This document shows, in pieces, positions 36,684 to 48,254 of a stretch of DNA of 60,000 nt. The notes under the pieces were generated by a model. It was not told the DNA's origin, did not search any database, and was given only the letters and a program-made list of their open reading frames with translations. Both the position numbers and the translations under genes were made by a program. How positions within the stretch are numbered: the first letter of the stretch is position 1; the number at the start of each line of letters is the position of its first letter. Origin of the DNA: Cryptomeria japonica (taxonomy: Eukaryota; Streptophyta; Pinopsida; Cupressales; Cupressaceae); the NCBI RefSeq assembly GCF_030272615.1, contig NC_081415.1:507425373-507485372 (forward strand). Reading direction: 5' to 3'.

Positions 36684-36774
36684 TTGAATCAACACGTCAT
36701 CACACCTCACTTCAAAGAGGGGCAAAATGTATGAATCAACACATCATCACAACTCGCTTCAAAGAGGGGCAAAA
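36684..36774 (+). repeat. Tandem duplication of the polypurine-tract segment, element 2
   Basis: A unit of about 48 bp (TGAATCAACACRTCATCACA ... AAAGAGGGGCAAAATGTA) occurs twice in a row. Each copy ends with the polypurine tract and the first bases of the LTR; only the second (tract 36761-36774) is followed by the LTR. Confidence 0.9.
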
Positions 36775-37879
36775 TGTATACACCTAAAAATGGTCTAAAG
36801 ATAATTAATTAAATAAGCAATTATTTAATTAATCCTCCTCCCCAATTTAATTGAAATCATCAATAATTTGATTAAATACCCCCTTTCATCTACTTATTAA
36901 TAAATCTAAGGATTTATTTAATAGGTTTATTTAATTGAAATCATCAATAATTTGATTAAATACCCCCTTTCATCTACTTATTAATAAATCTAAGGATTTA
37001 TTTAATAGGTTCATTTCATCCCCTTTGATTAATTAATTCAAATTAATTAATTTTATCCATCCAAAATCATTTCTTCTAATCCTAATCAATTAAAACAAAT
37101 CAAATTCATGAGTTGTTGAGATTAATTAGCCTTTTCCCATTATGAAAATTTTTAAATTCAAATTCTCCTAACTTCTACCACTCCTAAACCTAACCATTCC
37201 TAAACCTAACCCATTCTACCTACCCCCATGTCCCCTTTCATCCAACATCTTCTAGAACCTTTGTGACACTTGTCACTAAGTGTTCCCTTTCATCCAACCT
37301 CTTCTAGAAGCCTCTTGACACTTGTCACCATAGAGATGATAGATGTTTCCTTTAATCCAACCCCTTTGTCAACCTCCTCCCATTTAACCATTGATATCTT
37401 CAGATCAATCTTGACCGTTGATTCTTGCAACCTCACCCCTAGCCTTGGAAATCCTATAAATAGACCTCATTTTGGAGCAATATGGATCCCATCTCATTTT
37501 CATCTTATGCATTGTTAATATAGGCATCTAGCTTCTAGTTTATCATTCTTAGCAATGTTATCATACTCAATTTTAGCTTAATTGCATCTTAATCTTAGTT
37601 CATTTTCTAGATCAATCATGAATTCATATAGCTTAATCATGCTATTCTTGCTAGATCATGCATTTTCATCATTCAAATCCTCCATTTAAGTGTAGTCAAG
37701 TCACTAGAATTTGCATAACCAGATCTGAGAGCAAAATTCATACTCACATTTACTAGGAGGCAATAAGTTGATTAGCTATGGTTTTGGCTTTCATTGTTTC
37801 AATTTACTAACCATTGCTTGTAATGATTTATTGAGTGCATTGTGGTTGCAGGTACAAGTACACTTCACAGAGCACGACA
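36775..37879 (+). repeat. 3' LTR of element 2
   Basis: TGTATACACC to GCACGACA, 1105 bp. It is longer than the 5' LTR because of one 84-bp tandem duplication (36846-36929 and 36930-37013). TATA box (TATAAATAG) at 37455-37463. Confidence 0.95.
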
Positions 37880-39015
37880 ATCGTTATTCATTAGTCTAAC
37901 CAAAATTATATCGATTAATATTGCTCCAACTAGTGTTTTGTATTTGATTACTCATTATATTCATCAAGGGATTGTAGTACTGAAATATTGTGAAGAAGAA
38001 ACATCTATTTTGAAAAGAGAGAATAAGATGAATGTAACACCCAAATAATAGTTTAGTGTATATAGTCTTCTAGTTAAATACTAATTGTTTAAGATAGAAA
38101 TAAGAAGAGAGCCTCCCCTTTCTGAGAGGAGAGATTTATCTCATCACAACTATGGCTGAAATAATTTTTTTGTGACGAAAAAATAGTTGATTGAAAAATA
38201 TTCACCCAGTAGGTTTGTTGAAAATATATGTTGCATTAGAGATGATTGGTTGTGCTTTGTCACTAAAATTTATAATGTCTCAATGTAGAATTATTAATAC
38301 CCAACTTCGTGCCTTTGATAATTGGAAATTTATGCAACTTTAGCGAAGAGACCAAATTAGATTGAATGAATAAATTCTTAGTGATGAAAATACTTGTGAG
38401 ATACATCCTTCAGTACTCTTTGCTCTTAGACAAGATTCCATCAAATCTATAATATGGAGGAAACAAGATCCTAGTCTTGAAATGCAAACTAAGATTTCAA
38501 ATCTCCATGGCATATCATTGGAATCACAAATAAGTTAGCTGTAATCCTACTAGGAGAGTTGAACACTTGTGGTTTATGATTCCTTTTGTTGCAATGGATT
38601 TGAGATTGTGAGATGTGTGAATGAACTAGGTTAAATGAGAGCAAAATGATGACTTTCAATAATACCATAGAAATATTGAATTGAAAACCAAGACAGTAAT
38701 CCATATTTGGAAATGAGACATAGAGTGGAACTTGTAACTGCAATTTGAGCTGAAAGTGCTCGATTGGTGTGTTGGGTGCCCTGGTCTTGAGGGTGTCCAA
38801 ACTGATAAAATGTTTCAAAAATGCAATCAAGAGGTCATGTAGGCCTATCTGCCAAAAATACAGCTGAAAAGTGTCAGATATGGGTGCCCTAGTCTTAGTG
38901 TTTTTGCCTATTCAAATATGGAATTATCTTTCTCAGTTTTCCTACACTTCTATAGCCTCCTTTGTTATTGGATTTGAAATTTTATACACAAAAATGTGGA
39001 AAATTGGTTGCGTTG
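37880..39015. other. Right flank of element 2
   Basis: No supported gene. A direct repeat about 120 bp apart (GCTGAAA(A)GTG ... GGGTGCCCTRGTCTT, near 38750 and 38860) is present. The frame at 38489-38830 (minus) has no recognised domain. Confidence 0.35.
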
Positions 39016-39088
39016 TATAGGGTATATGCATGAAGTTGTGGTACCAAAAAGGTGCCACACTTCAAAAAAAATGAAAAATTCTCATAAA

Positions 39089-39112
39089 GTGCATGCCTTA
39101 TAAGGCGTGCAC
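39089..39112. repeat. 24-bp near-perfect palindrome upstream of the plus gene
   Basis: GTGCATGCCTTA joined to TAAGGCGTGCAC; one mismatch pair. It lies about 160 bp before the plus-gene ATG. Confidence 0.8.
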
Positions 39113-39270
39113 CTTATATGCATTTAAAACTTTAAAAAAACCCTGGTCCACATTTTGGATGCATTCTGCATTCCCAAACCCGTGTTTTAGAGATTTCAGG
39201 TGCCATTTTCTTGCACTCGCCTTTTGTAAAAGCTTGATATTGGGCACTAAGTTGTCCATCTCTCATCAAA

Positions 39271-41279
39271 ATGCCGTCATGCCATCGAAGAGCTCGAAGA
39301 GGTATGTATTTTTATTTTCTTATTGTCATTTTTTATTAATTTGAAGATTAAACTAGGTTTATTGATTTAAATTTATTTTCATTATCAGGAAATGAGATTA
39401 GACAAGAAAATGTTGAAAACACTCAATCACCTCCTCATGAAGAACATATTGAAGAAGAAGCACATCAAGAACCTCCTACAATCCCTAGACATCCCATAGG
39501 TACACAAGAAAACCTATTAGGTCAAATAGAAAATAGCCAAAAAGAGCTTGAAGTTTTAATTACAAGGCTAAAAGATCCCACTGAAACAAACTCCCATAGG
39601 ACAAACCTTGCCAATTCTTTGCAATCTATTGTATCTCACATACAATCTGTGAGTGGGAAAATAAATTTTTGGTCCAGTAAGAAGGAAGAACAAAAGCAAT
39701 TTTATGCTGACAAATTATCATATGTGGCAGTGAAGAAAAAGAAAATTAATAAATTTGACTTGTGTGCTCTTTTTACGGACCCTCGAACGAATCAACCTTT
39801 ACACCCTGGATGTAGGAGATTCCCTATTCATTGGTGTCATCATGAAGGGATTAAGAACAATTTTTGGGATAGGTGGTCGATGGTATTTGATCAGCCCCCA
39901 TGCAATAATCATGAGGTACCCCAATACTTTTTGAGAAAACTATACTGTGAGTTTGTCCTTAATGAGATCCCAAACTATTTTGATTTTCTAGATTTCCAAG
40001 GTAGAGGTGGGGGTTCCTTGCATGATAGAGAGGGTGCACAGCATGACCCAAATCTCCCACCAAGACACTTGGCCAGACCTATGGTGGAGCATGTTATTAT
40101 TCCTTCCATTGTAAAGGAGAGTATTGAGGGTGAAACTCTAGACTCAATTAGCTCACTCACTCAGACCCTTATATAGTATGCTAGGCCTCTAGTAGAGGGT
40201 GATGCGAGTGATGATGTTGATTCTTCTAGGCATCAAGTTCCAGCTCATTTTTGTCGATCTTGTGGTTCTCTTTGCACTTATGATCCTAATAGTTCTAAGA
40301 ATGCACGTGCATGAGCAGAGTTTGCTACTGAGAACATTGTCATGACAAAATCCTTGCTGAACGAAACATTTGGCATTGATACCCAGGTGAATTTCATTAC
40401 AAGTTCATTTCATTCTTTTTATTAAATCTTATATGTAAATTTGAGAATATATCTAATTTAGTAAATTATTATGATAAAAAATCAGGGTCAAAGTGTTCAC
40501 AATACTAGCAACTTTCCTGCAGCACCCTTTTTCAAGACTTCGTCGACTCCACATGTATACAACGAGTGAAGAAATATAATTATTATATGTAGATAGTTGA
40601 ACCTTATGTGAATGATTTTCTAATTACTCATTTTGGATGTCAAATAGTTTGATGCTAGAGCTTCAACATCAACACCTTACAGTGTATTTCATCGACAATC
40701 TTTCACCCAGGTAAACAATTTATTTTAATGTTGTTATTAAATAATATAGATAGTTTTGGTGATTAATCAATATGCTTTGTTTAATTTTCAGATGTTGACA
40801 TCAGAGACTCCTCCTATTGTCCGCGCGTCAATGGAGCGCGGTGTTGTTGTAGCAATAGCAAGTTCAACTGCTTTAACAAAAGTATGAGACATATTTGTAA
40901 ATTTAGTAAATTTAGCATTACATTTGTTATCTTAATAATATGTTATTAAAATTTTTAATGACACTTGTATTTAGTTTAATTTATATTGTGATGCTTACAG
41001 GAGGGGCTTGTCACTCCAGATCATGAATGTGCACCTGTTGTGGATGAACATCATGATTATTTGTATGCGGTAAGTGACTATTCTATTATATGTCATTCTA
41101 AAATTCAATTTTTGTATATGCTAACATCATTCTTTTCATTGTATCAGGTGGAGTTACAAAAAAGTCTAGAGAGGAGGTCGAGTGGACGTACTCGAAAGAT
41201 ACCTGCTTCATATACATCTCCATCCCTTCAACAAGCAAAGATATCTCATGATCTGTTTACTTCCCCTAGAGGGAAATGA
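39271..41279 (+). pseudogene. Seven-exon gene of unknown function, two premature stops
   Basis: Exons 39271-39301, 39389-40386, 40486-40554, 40648-40710, 40792-40881, 41001-41069 and 41148-41279. All six introns (78-119 bp) have GT...AG ends; intron 1 is phase 1, the rest phase 0. Joined length is 1452 nt, 484 codons to TGA 41277-41279, in one frame. Only two stops interrupt it, both in exon 2: TAG 40174 and TGA 40312. The product starts MPSCHRRARRG, has an acidic N-terminal part, a basic KKKKINKFDL stretch, a Trp/Cys/His-rich segment (CRRFPIHWCHHEG, NNFWDRW), a possible metal site HFCRSCGSLC near 40250, and a basic C-terminus (SGRTRKIP). I do not recognise the family. Its place in a transposon suggests an accessory or DNA-binding partner of the transposase; this is inference. 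Confidence 0.75.
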
Positions 41280-41291
41280 ATAGAATAGGGT

Positions 41292-41625
41292 CCTATGTTG
41301 TATGCCTATATGGCTATTTTGAACATATGTTTTGTATTACGAATATGTGACATTCTATCTCCATATGGCTTTTGGCAAGCTCCTATTTGACTTTATTAGA
41401 TACCATGTTGTATGCCTATATGGAAAATTTGAACATATGTTTTGTATTACAAATATGTGACATTCTATGTCCATATGGCTTTTGGCAAGCCCCTATTTGA
41501 CTTTATTGGATATCATGTTGTATGCCTTTATAACAATTTTGAACATATGTTTTGTTTTATGAATACATGAAATTCTATGTCCATATGGCTTTTGGCAAGC
41601 CTATTTGTTTGTATTGGATATATTT
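41292..41625 (+). repeat. Three-copy tandem repeat of about 111 bp after the plus gene
   Basis: ATGTTGTATGCCTATATGG recurs at about 41294, 41405 and 41515, each followed by GAACATATGTTTTGTATTA and CCATATGGCTTTTGGCAAGC. It lies just past the plus-gene stop. Confidence 0.85.
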
Positions 41626-41956
41626 GATAGTTTTAACGGTATACAATGTTGCATGGATTTGTAGCTTTTTGGTTATTGCAAATCATTTATCATGGTTATC
41701 CATAATTGCAGTACAAATGATTAAATGAATAATTGCACAAAGTTTATTGTTAATTAAGCTTTGAACCTAAATATGTGTTTGTAATCCAAGACACAAGCTT
41801 ATGGAGATCAGCACAAATTCAATAGTTATAGTTGAAATAAGACTATATAAAGGAAACATGGAAAGAACCAAAATTAGACATTGTAAGACACCATTGTACC
41901 AATACCCATTCTAAAAAAAATTGCTTAGCCCATAAACTTATATTCATCTAATGCAT

Positions 41957-43745
41957 GCACTTAGGTGATTTAGCTGCTAGGGTGTGGCCCACAATGATTC
42001 GGCAAGTTGGAGAGCAAAAATAAGGCATTCCTAATGTAAACCCAGCCACCCCGACGCGTACGAGCTGACAGTTCGGTGCCACGACGAGCGAATTGAAAGA
42101 TGGGGCATTGTGCAACTTTTCATTGAACTCATCTGATGCTTTTTGTCGCAACCGAGAAAGTGTTGCCATGAGCAACTGGATCCAATTCTACCGAAACCAA
42201 AAGAGGCTTTTTTAGAGTGCCATAACATGACCCCGCAGGATTAGATGGATCATTCTTATGATTAACAGGCGTTGAGAAACGCGAAGCTAAATATTGACAA
42301 CTTTGAGCAACTTGAGCACTTAGGCGATTTCGCTACCAGGGTGTGGCCCACAACGATCGGGCGAGTTAGAGAGTAAAAGGAAAGCATTCCTAGCGTAAAC
42401 CCAACCACCCCAATGCGTATGAGCTGATGGTTTGGTGCCATGACGAGCGGATTGAAAGATGGGGCATTTGTTTAACTTTTCATTGAACTCGTGTGACGCT
42501 TTTTGTCGCAACTGAGAAAGTGCCGCCACGAGAAAATGGATCCGAGTCTACTGAAATCGAGAGATGCATTTTTAGAGTGCCATAACATGAACCCATAGGA
42601 TCATATGGCTCATTCTTATGATTAATGGACATCAAGAAACGCGATGCTAAATATTGACAACTTTGAGCAACTTGAGCACTTAGGTGATTTCGTTACCAGG
42701 GTATGGCCCACAATGATCGGGTGAGTTGGAGAGAAAAAAGAAGACATTCCTAGCATAAACCTGGACACCCCAACACGTACGAACTGACGGTTCAGTGCCG
42801 TGATGAGCGGATTGAAAGATGGGCATTTTGCAAATTTTCATTGAACTCATCTAACGCTTTTTGTTGCAACCGAGAAAATGTCACCATGAGCAACTAGATC
42901 CGAGTCTATCAAAACCGAGAGAGGATTTTTTAGAGTTCCATAACACGATCCCATAGGATTAGATTTCTCATTCCTATGATTAATAGGCACCGAGAAACGC
43001 GATGCCGAATTTTGATAACTTTGAGCAACTTGAGCACTTAGGCGATTTCGCTGCCAGGGTGTAGCCCACAACGATCGGGCAAGTTGGAGAGGAAAAGAAG
43101 GCATTCCTAGCATAAAACCAACCACCCTGATGCGTACAAGCTGACGATTCGATGCCGCAATGAGCGGATTGAAAGATGGGGCATTGTGCAACTGTTCATT
43201 GAACTCATCTGACACATTTTGTCGCAACTGATAAAGTGTCGCCACGAGCAACTTGATTCGAGTATACTGAAACCAAGAGAGGCTTTTTTAGAGTGCCATA
43301 AAATGAACCTGCAGGATTAGATGACTCATTCTTATGATTAAAGGGTGTCGAGAAACATGATGCCAAATATTGACAACTTTGAGCAACTTGAGCATTTAGG
43401 CGATTTCGCTACCAGGGTGTGGCCCACAAAGATCGGGAAAGTTGGAGAGAAAAAGGAAGGCATTCCTAGCGTAAAATCAGCCACCTTGATGTGTACGAGC
43501 TGATGGTTTGGTGCCGCAACGAGCGGATTTAAATATGGGGCATTGTGCAACTTTTCATTGAACTCATCTAACATTTTTTGTCACAACCGAGAAAGTGTCG
43601 CCATGAGCAACTGGATCCGAGTCTACCGAAACCCAGAGAGGATTTTTTAGAGTGCCATAACATGAGCCCACAAGATCAGATGAATTCTTCTTACATGTCA
43701 CTAACATCGAGAAAAACCATGCTGAATTTTGACAATTTTTCACAC
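41957..43745. repeat. 360-bp tandem array, five units
   Basis: Units start at 41957, 42316, 42676, 43034 and 43392 (periods 359, 360, 358, 358) with GCACTTAGGYGATTT. Units share GGTGTGGCCCACAA, GAGCGGATTGAAAGATGGGGC and TTTTAGAGTGCCATAACATG. Rich in CpG compared with its surroundings. Minus-strand frames recur in every unit (LHNAPSFNPLVAAPN, GSCYGTLKNPL) but shift between units. It sits exactly between the 3' ends of two convergent genes. Confidence 0.9.
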
Positions 43746-43982
43746 TTTGAGTGATTGACAACAAATGAGCAATTTTTACATCTTTTACCATATTAGCAGG
43801 GTATACTTCACGAAATGATCCCATGTGATCTCTAATGGTCTAAAATGACATTATTTACATAAAATCACACAAAACAAGACAAAAACACAATTTTTTATAT
43901 TACAATGCCTCGAGTAGTCAAAAATACAAGTCATGTACATATATCCAAATAAAATTGATATTACATTTTTTTACATTTACAT

Positions 43983-46900
43983 TTAATCCAATGAACCATC
44001 TGGATCTGCTCTACGCTTTATCGTGTCTAGTATGGCCTCATGGTCAGACTCACGAACCTTCCATAGGTTCTTGTTTAGTGGTCTACCCCCATATCTGATC
44101 AAATGAACATTTGAAGCTACAACAAGGTTAGAATAATGAAGAATCTTCCTATGTGTCTCGAAGTCCTCAAACAACCACAAGTTAGACTTCTTCACTGGGT
44201 ACCTTCTAAGCCATGTACCAGTAACAACTATTGATCCTGTGGGTACTCAATATTTTCTCCAGCTACCACAAGGCCATCCAATTTCTTTTTTGCGTACTCA
44301 ATAATATGTTCCTTCTTCATTGTCTTTAGCTGCAATTACTGCATAAACGTGCCCTGCAATGATAAAGTGAGAAGAATTTAGCAAACAACTAAGGTAAAAT
44401 ATTAAAGTACAAAAAATTGCATGTGGATAATTTACCTGGTTGGACTAAATTTGACACATGGTAAAAGTCAATTGATGCTTCCATCTGTGTGATTTGTAGT
44501 GCATTTGGAGGTCAGTATGTCTCAAGTGGGATTAGAGGCCTCATACACCATTCATCCACCCACTCCTTTGACTCACACTCATTATAGGCACCATCTCTAC
44601 ATGAAGAACAATAACATGCCATCTGCCGTGTATGGATAGTCCATGAACCTGCATTAGAGCTTTTGAAAGAGTGTAGCTCACTCGATCCTGTCAATGTACA
44701 ACAATCTTCTAATTTTGCAATGTTAGTATCATCTACTAACCAAAAAAATCTGCGAACTGAAGACTTACCTTAATTACCTAGACCGATTGTACCATTGCAC
44801 CACTAAACAATTGATTTTGCATCTTTCAAGTTTTCATTCCCTTTGTACTTTAACTCTTCTCATGCTAAAGCTCTTTTAATACATTCTCTTGCACCATCAT
44901 GCTCCCCTTTTCCATGCCCAGCCTCAAAGAAATTCCACATATGTTGAATAGCAGTCAAATTATACATCCTACTCAACCAATAAAACATCCAAGAGTTCTA
45001 AAATTGTGATGCACAATTATATGACCATATGATATGTTGATGGAATGATATGCCTCGGTTAGCCAAATCATCATAGAATATCTGAAAACAACCTTGCACA
45101 AACTCCTAGAGTGTGAGTGATCATCACTGATGTAAAACTGATACTCCCTCAATATCTTCCTATCCTCTTCCATACTATCATGTGCATGAATGAATGCTAT
45201 ATGCACAAATATAGCAACCTGTGTGGAGTTGTAATATTGCGATTGCACCTCGTTCTGTGGTTGTAGTGTGTAGTTCTCTGCAAAGTCAACAATTGAAACA
45301 ATTGTATGAAGTGGACATGTGTCTTTGCATAACTGAAATTGTGAGTCCAACCAATGAGCTCGATGGTTATGCCTTGCATACTCATACCCTATATTCTCAT
45401 GAAAGATGCCCATAAACTAATACACTGGAATCTTCTCACTAACCAATTCACACCTTTTTGCTTCTTTTCCATCTTTTAGCATGTAGGCCACTGTCTTATA
45501 TTTTCCAAATTCGACTAATTCATTACCAATTTCTTGTCCAATATCCATATGTTGAAAAATTTGTAAATGTCACAATCCACCACAATCAGCACATGTGCCA
45601 TCCAAGCAACACTTATTGTAATATTCTTAACCATCTACTCTTTCATATAAGATGCTAGATATGAATTCCCTTGAAGATGTCGGTGGACCATTTATGTTGC
45701 ATTCTTGCAAAACATTGTTAGCATGCAAATCTATACATATGTGTTGATAAACATCATAATGGTTAGAAAATTCAATATGTACTCTACAACAACAAGTTGT
45801 GAGTGTGTGATTTATTTTGACATAAAAAGGCTTTACCATTTCAAATAATCTTTGACTAATTTTAATTTGAGGATACATAAATTGAAACTTGGCAAAAAAT
45901 TGTGTTTGAGTCATATCCAAAAAATGTTTTGGATGTGGATCATGGATTTTACTACCAATCCTCCTTCTTACAACATCTCTTTGATTTGGAGATACCCTTG
46001 TGTTATTCTTCCAAAAATATTCAATTAGGGATCTCAAGGCTTCAACAATTGCTTTATCTTTTCGTGGTAATCTACAGGAAAATGCCCATAACTCATTGTT
46101 ATATGGATCCTCCGCTCTTTGTCACCTTTCCATAGCTCTCATTAGAGTTTGTCTACTTATCTTCAATTGTTTACTTGTCTTTCTAAGGAGGCAATCTTTA
46201 TTAGTTTGAGTGCTTACAATTGTTGATGTAATGACACGTCGTGTGGCATTTTTATCTTTTGTGCGAGAGTTAGAACCAACTGTATCATATGCATTCATCA
46301 GATTCTTCACAATAGATTTGTCGCTTGATTCAATCGATGTTCTTAGCCCAAGAATATTCATTATGGGCCTAAATTTTAGATTTCTCATCATTTCAACAAA
46401 TAGTTGACATCTTTAGGTCTCATTTAAAGGCTCAAAAAATATTTTCCATATCCAGTTAGCATGTCTTTGACAAGTACACTTTGGAATATTGTCAACCATT
46501 GGTTTCAAAACATTAGCATCAATATCAATCAAATACTTAGGCTTTCTATGCAAAACTCTAGGAGGTGTTCTCAAACTTTCAGTTACCTCAAGATTAGGAA
46601 TGCCAACGACATTAGGGATAGGTGGCATACCTTCAACCAGAGATGAAAATGATGACATACCTTGAAATTGAGGTGTGCAAATGGTGTAGCTCCAATACTT
46701 GATGTCAGTCATGAAGTACTTGCAACGTCAAATGTCATAGAGGGAGTGCATTCAATATGAGATGTTGTAGACACCAACGGTGTGCCAATAAGAGATGGTG
46801 TTCCTTCAACTTGAGATGTAAGAGATGGGGTGCCTTTGAATTGTGGTAGACATTCTCTCAACCTCGGGATTCATTTGTCTCATTGCACGAAGGTTTTGCA

Positions 46901-47126
46901 TCCATTGCCTTTGTGTGGCCAATTTTGTCTCTCTCTTAGATTGGATGGATATTTCATGTTCCTCTTCAATTGGCATCTCTTCAATTGGAACCTCTTCAAT
47001 TGGCACCTATTCTTCTATGGTATTCAATTTCCTTTGTTCACGAAGTTGCTTCATTCCTTCTCTTTTTTTTGCATTCTTAGCTTCACACTCTTTCGGTGTT
47101 ACATTTTTTGGTCGTTTCCTCGGCAT
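43983..47126 (-). pseudogene. Spliced transposase-like gene, decayed
   Basis: Starts at ATG 47126 (MPRKRPKNVT, basic). One frame reads from there to about 45115 with scattered stops (for example TAG at 47009-47007, Gln expected). It holds TSREFISSIL, CADCGG (about 45590) and VDFAENYTLQPQNEVQSQYY (Asp codon 45287-45285). After a frameshift near 45106-45120 it continues LANRGISFHQHIIW, SYNCASQF (45027-45001) and FFEAGHGKGEHDG (about 44935-44895). Two introns splice it in frame: 44768-44688 (81 bp) and 44435-44354 (82 bp), both phase 1. A Cys cluster (CYCSSC, near 44600) and a C-terminal domain follow, TAA at 43985-43983. The D, D, H/D pattern suggests an RNase H-fold transposase; Tyr replaces the Asp expected before NC. 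Several stops fall where Trp fits (TGG to TGA). Superfamily not assigned. Confidence 0.65.
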
Positions 47127-47775
47127 GATGATGATTTCTACATGTGCATGCACATAAAAGAGAATAAAGTGAATTCATAAAGAGATTTCAACAGGCGTAA
47201 GGGGCAGTCCTAATGGATCTAAGACTGTCCTAATTATTTTAGGACATTCCTAATGCATCTATGAATGTCCTAATTATGCATATATTAAAATGGATATATG
47301 AAATTGAAATTATTTCATGTATTCCTTTTTAAAATTATTTCATAAGATCTTAAAAAGGATGTATGAAATTGCAAATTTTGTTTTAAACCACTAAACAAAT
47401 AATTTTCCTATGCAACTTCCTTCAAATGCATTGTTAAATCTAATGTAAATCTAATAGGATTGTAATCAATTTTGACTCACACTTTTATTCTAACATTTAA
47501 ACAAAATAACACTTAATAAGTATTTGAATTTTAAAAACAAGAAATTATTACCTCAATTATTCAAATTTGATAAAAAAAAACTATGTTCTTCCTCTTTGAC
47601 ATTGCCAAATGAAAAAAAAGGTGGTGGAGAGCTAATGGAATGTATAAAATAACCTTGCATAAAATGTCAACACCATGCAAAAAGCGTTTTTTTGTCTAAT
47701 CATGCATAGAAAGAAGACAAAATGAGAGAATGTGGGCTTGGATCATAGGTCAAGGGTCCCATATAACTTTTTTTT
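47127..47775. other. Upstream region of the minus gene
   Basis: No gene. TGTCCTAATxATxxATxTATG words recur at 47205-47285. AT-rich otherwise. It may contain the promoter of the minus gene; I see no clear TATA box. Confidence 0.35.
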
Positions 47776-48000
47776 AGTGCAACTCATTTGGCTAGCGCCA
47801 AATGACTTCCATTGAAATTTTTTAACCTTTGATAAATTTCTACTCTATACCCTATAACCGTTTTTTAGTGCAGCTCATTTGGCTAGCACCAAATATGGCA
47901 CTAGCCATATTTGACGCTAGCCAAATGACTTCCATTGAAATTTTTTAAACTTTGATAAATTTCTACTCTATACCCTATAATCTATTCTCTATACCCTATA
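47776..48000. repeat. Duplicated palindrome block right of the minus gene
   Basis: A segment of about 100 bp is present twice (about 47776-47869 and 47870-47980): CTCATTTGGCTAGC(G/A)CCAAAT, then CTTCCATTGAAATTTTTTAA, then TCTACTCTATACCCTATAA. Each copy contains palindromes of the type ATTTGGCTAGCGCCAAAT. The second has an added inner pair (TATGGCACTAGCCATA). Confidence 0.85.
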
Positions 48001-48129
48001 GTTTGATAGCCACAACCATAAAAATTAAACCATTTCAAACCTATAACAAATACCCTAGATCGTATGACCAAATATGTTAAATCCTCGACCCTATACAATA
48101 ATCATAGACCCTATAACCCAATATGTTAA

Positions 48130-48254
48130 ACCATATGAGGTCATTATGGGTTGTATGGTGTCTTAAGGGGTCATATGGTGTCCTATGACCCCTTAGGACA
48201 CAATGTGAACCCTAACGACACTATATGGTGTTCTAAGGGGCCACATGGTGTCGT
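48130..48254. repeat. 20-bp inverted satellite, left part
   Basis: Same satellite as 55780-59360, cut here by element 3. The preceding 150 bp shows weaker, related words (CCAATATGTTAAA, CCCTATA). Confidence 0.85.

Larger units (their letters stand above)
24442..37879 (+). mobile_element. Tat-lineage Ty3/Gypsy LTR retrotransposon, element 2 (complete, decayed)
   Basis: Both ends are visible: LTRs at 24442-25463 and 36775-37879, a primer binding site just inside the first, gag-pol from 27669 to 34904, a polypurine tract before the second. Flanking bases are ATGGT on the left (24437-24441) and ATCGT on the right (37880-37884), a 4 of 5 match to a target duplication. The LTRs differ by about 30 substitutions in about 1020 aligned bases by eye (about 97% identity) plus one 84-bp duplication. 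Stops, frameshifts and a broken reverse transcriptase box make it inactive. Confidence 0.92.
39016..48000. mobile_element. Candidate two-gene DNA transposon (boundaries uncertain)
   Basis: Two convergent spliced genes (39271-41279 plus; 43983-47126 minus) surround a 360-bp tandem array. The minus gene has a DDE-like transposase core. Both genes are flanked on the outside by palindrome-rich DNA. The 11-mer TATAGGGTATA at 39016-39026 and its inverse TATACCCTATA at 47846-47856, 47969-47979 and 47990-48000 might mark terminal inverted repeats, but the match does not extend, so the ends are a guess. No target duplication was found. Confidence 0.45.

Noticed and set aside
42847-43251. 134-residue minus frame and similar frames in the 360-bp array
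   Set aside because: They recur because the units repeat, and the frame is not kept between units of 358-360 bp.
46830-47180. Plus-strand frames rich in Phe/Cys/Trp opposite the minus gene start
   Set aside because: They are shadows of the charged minus-strand N-terminus with its VPIEE repeats.
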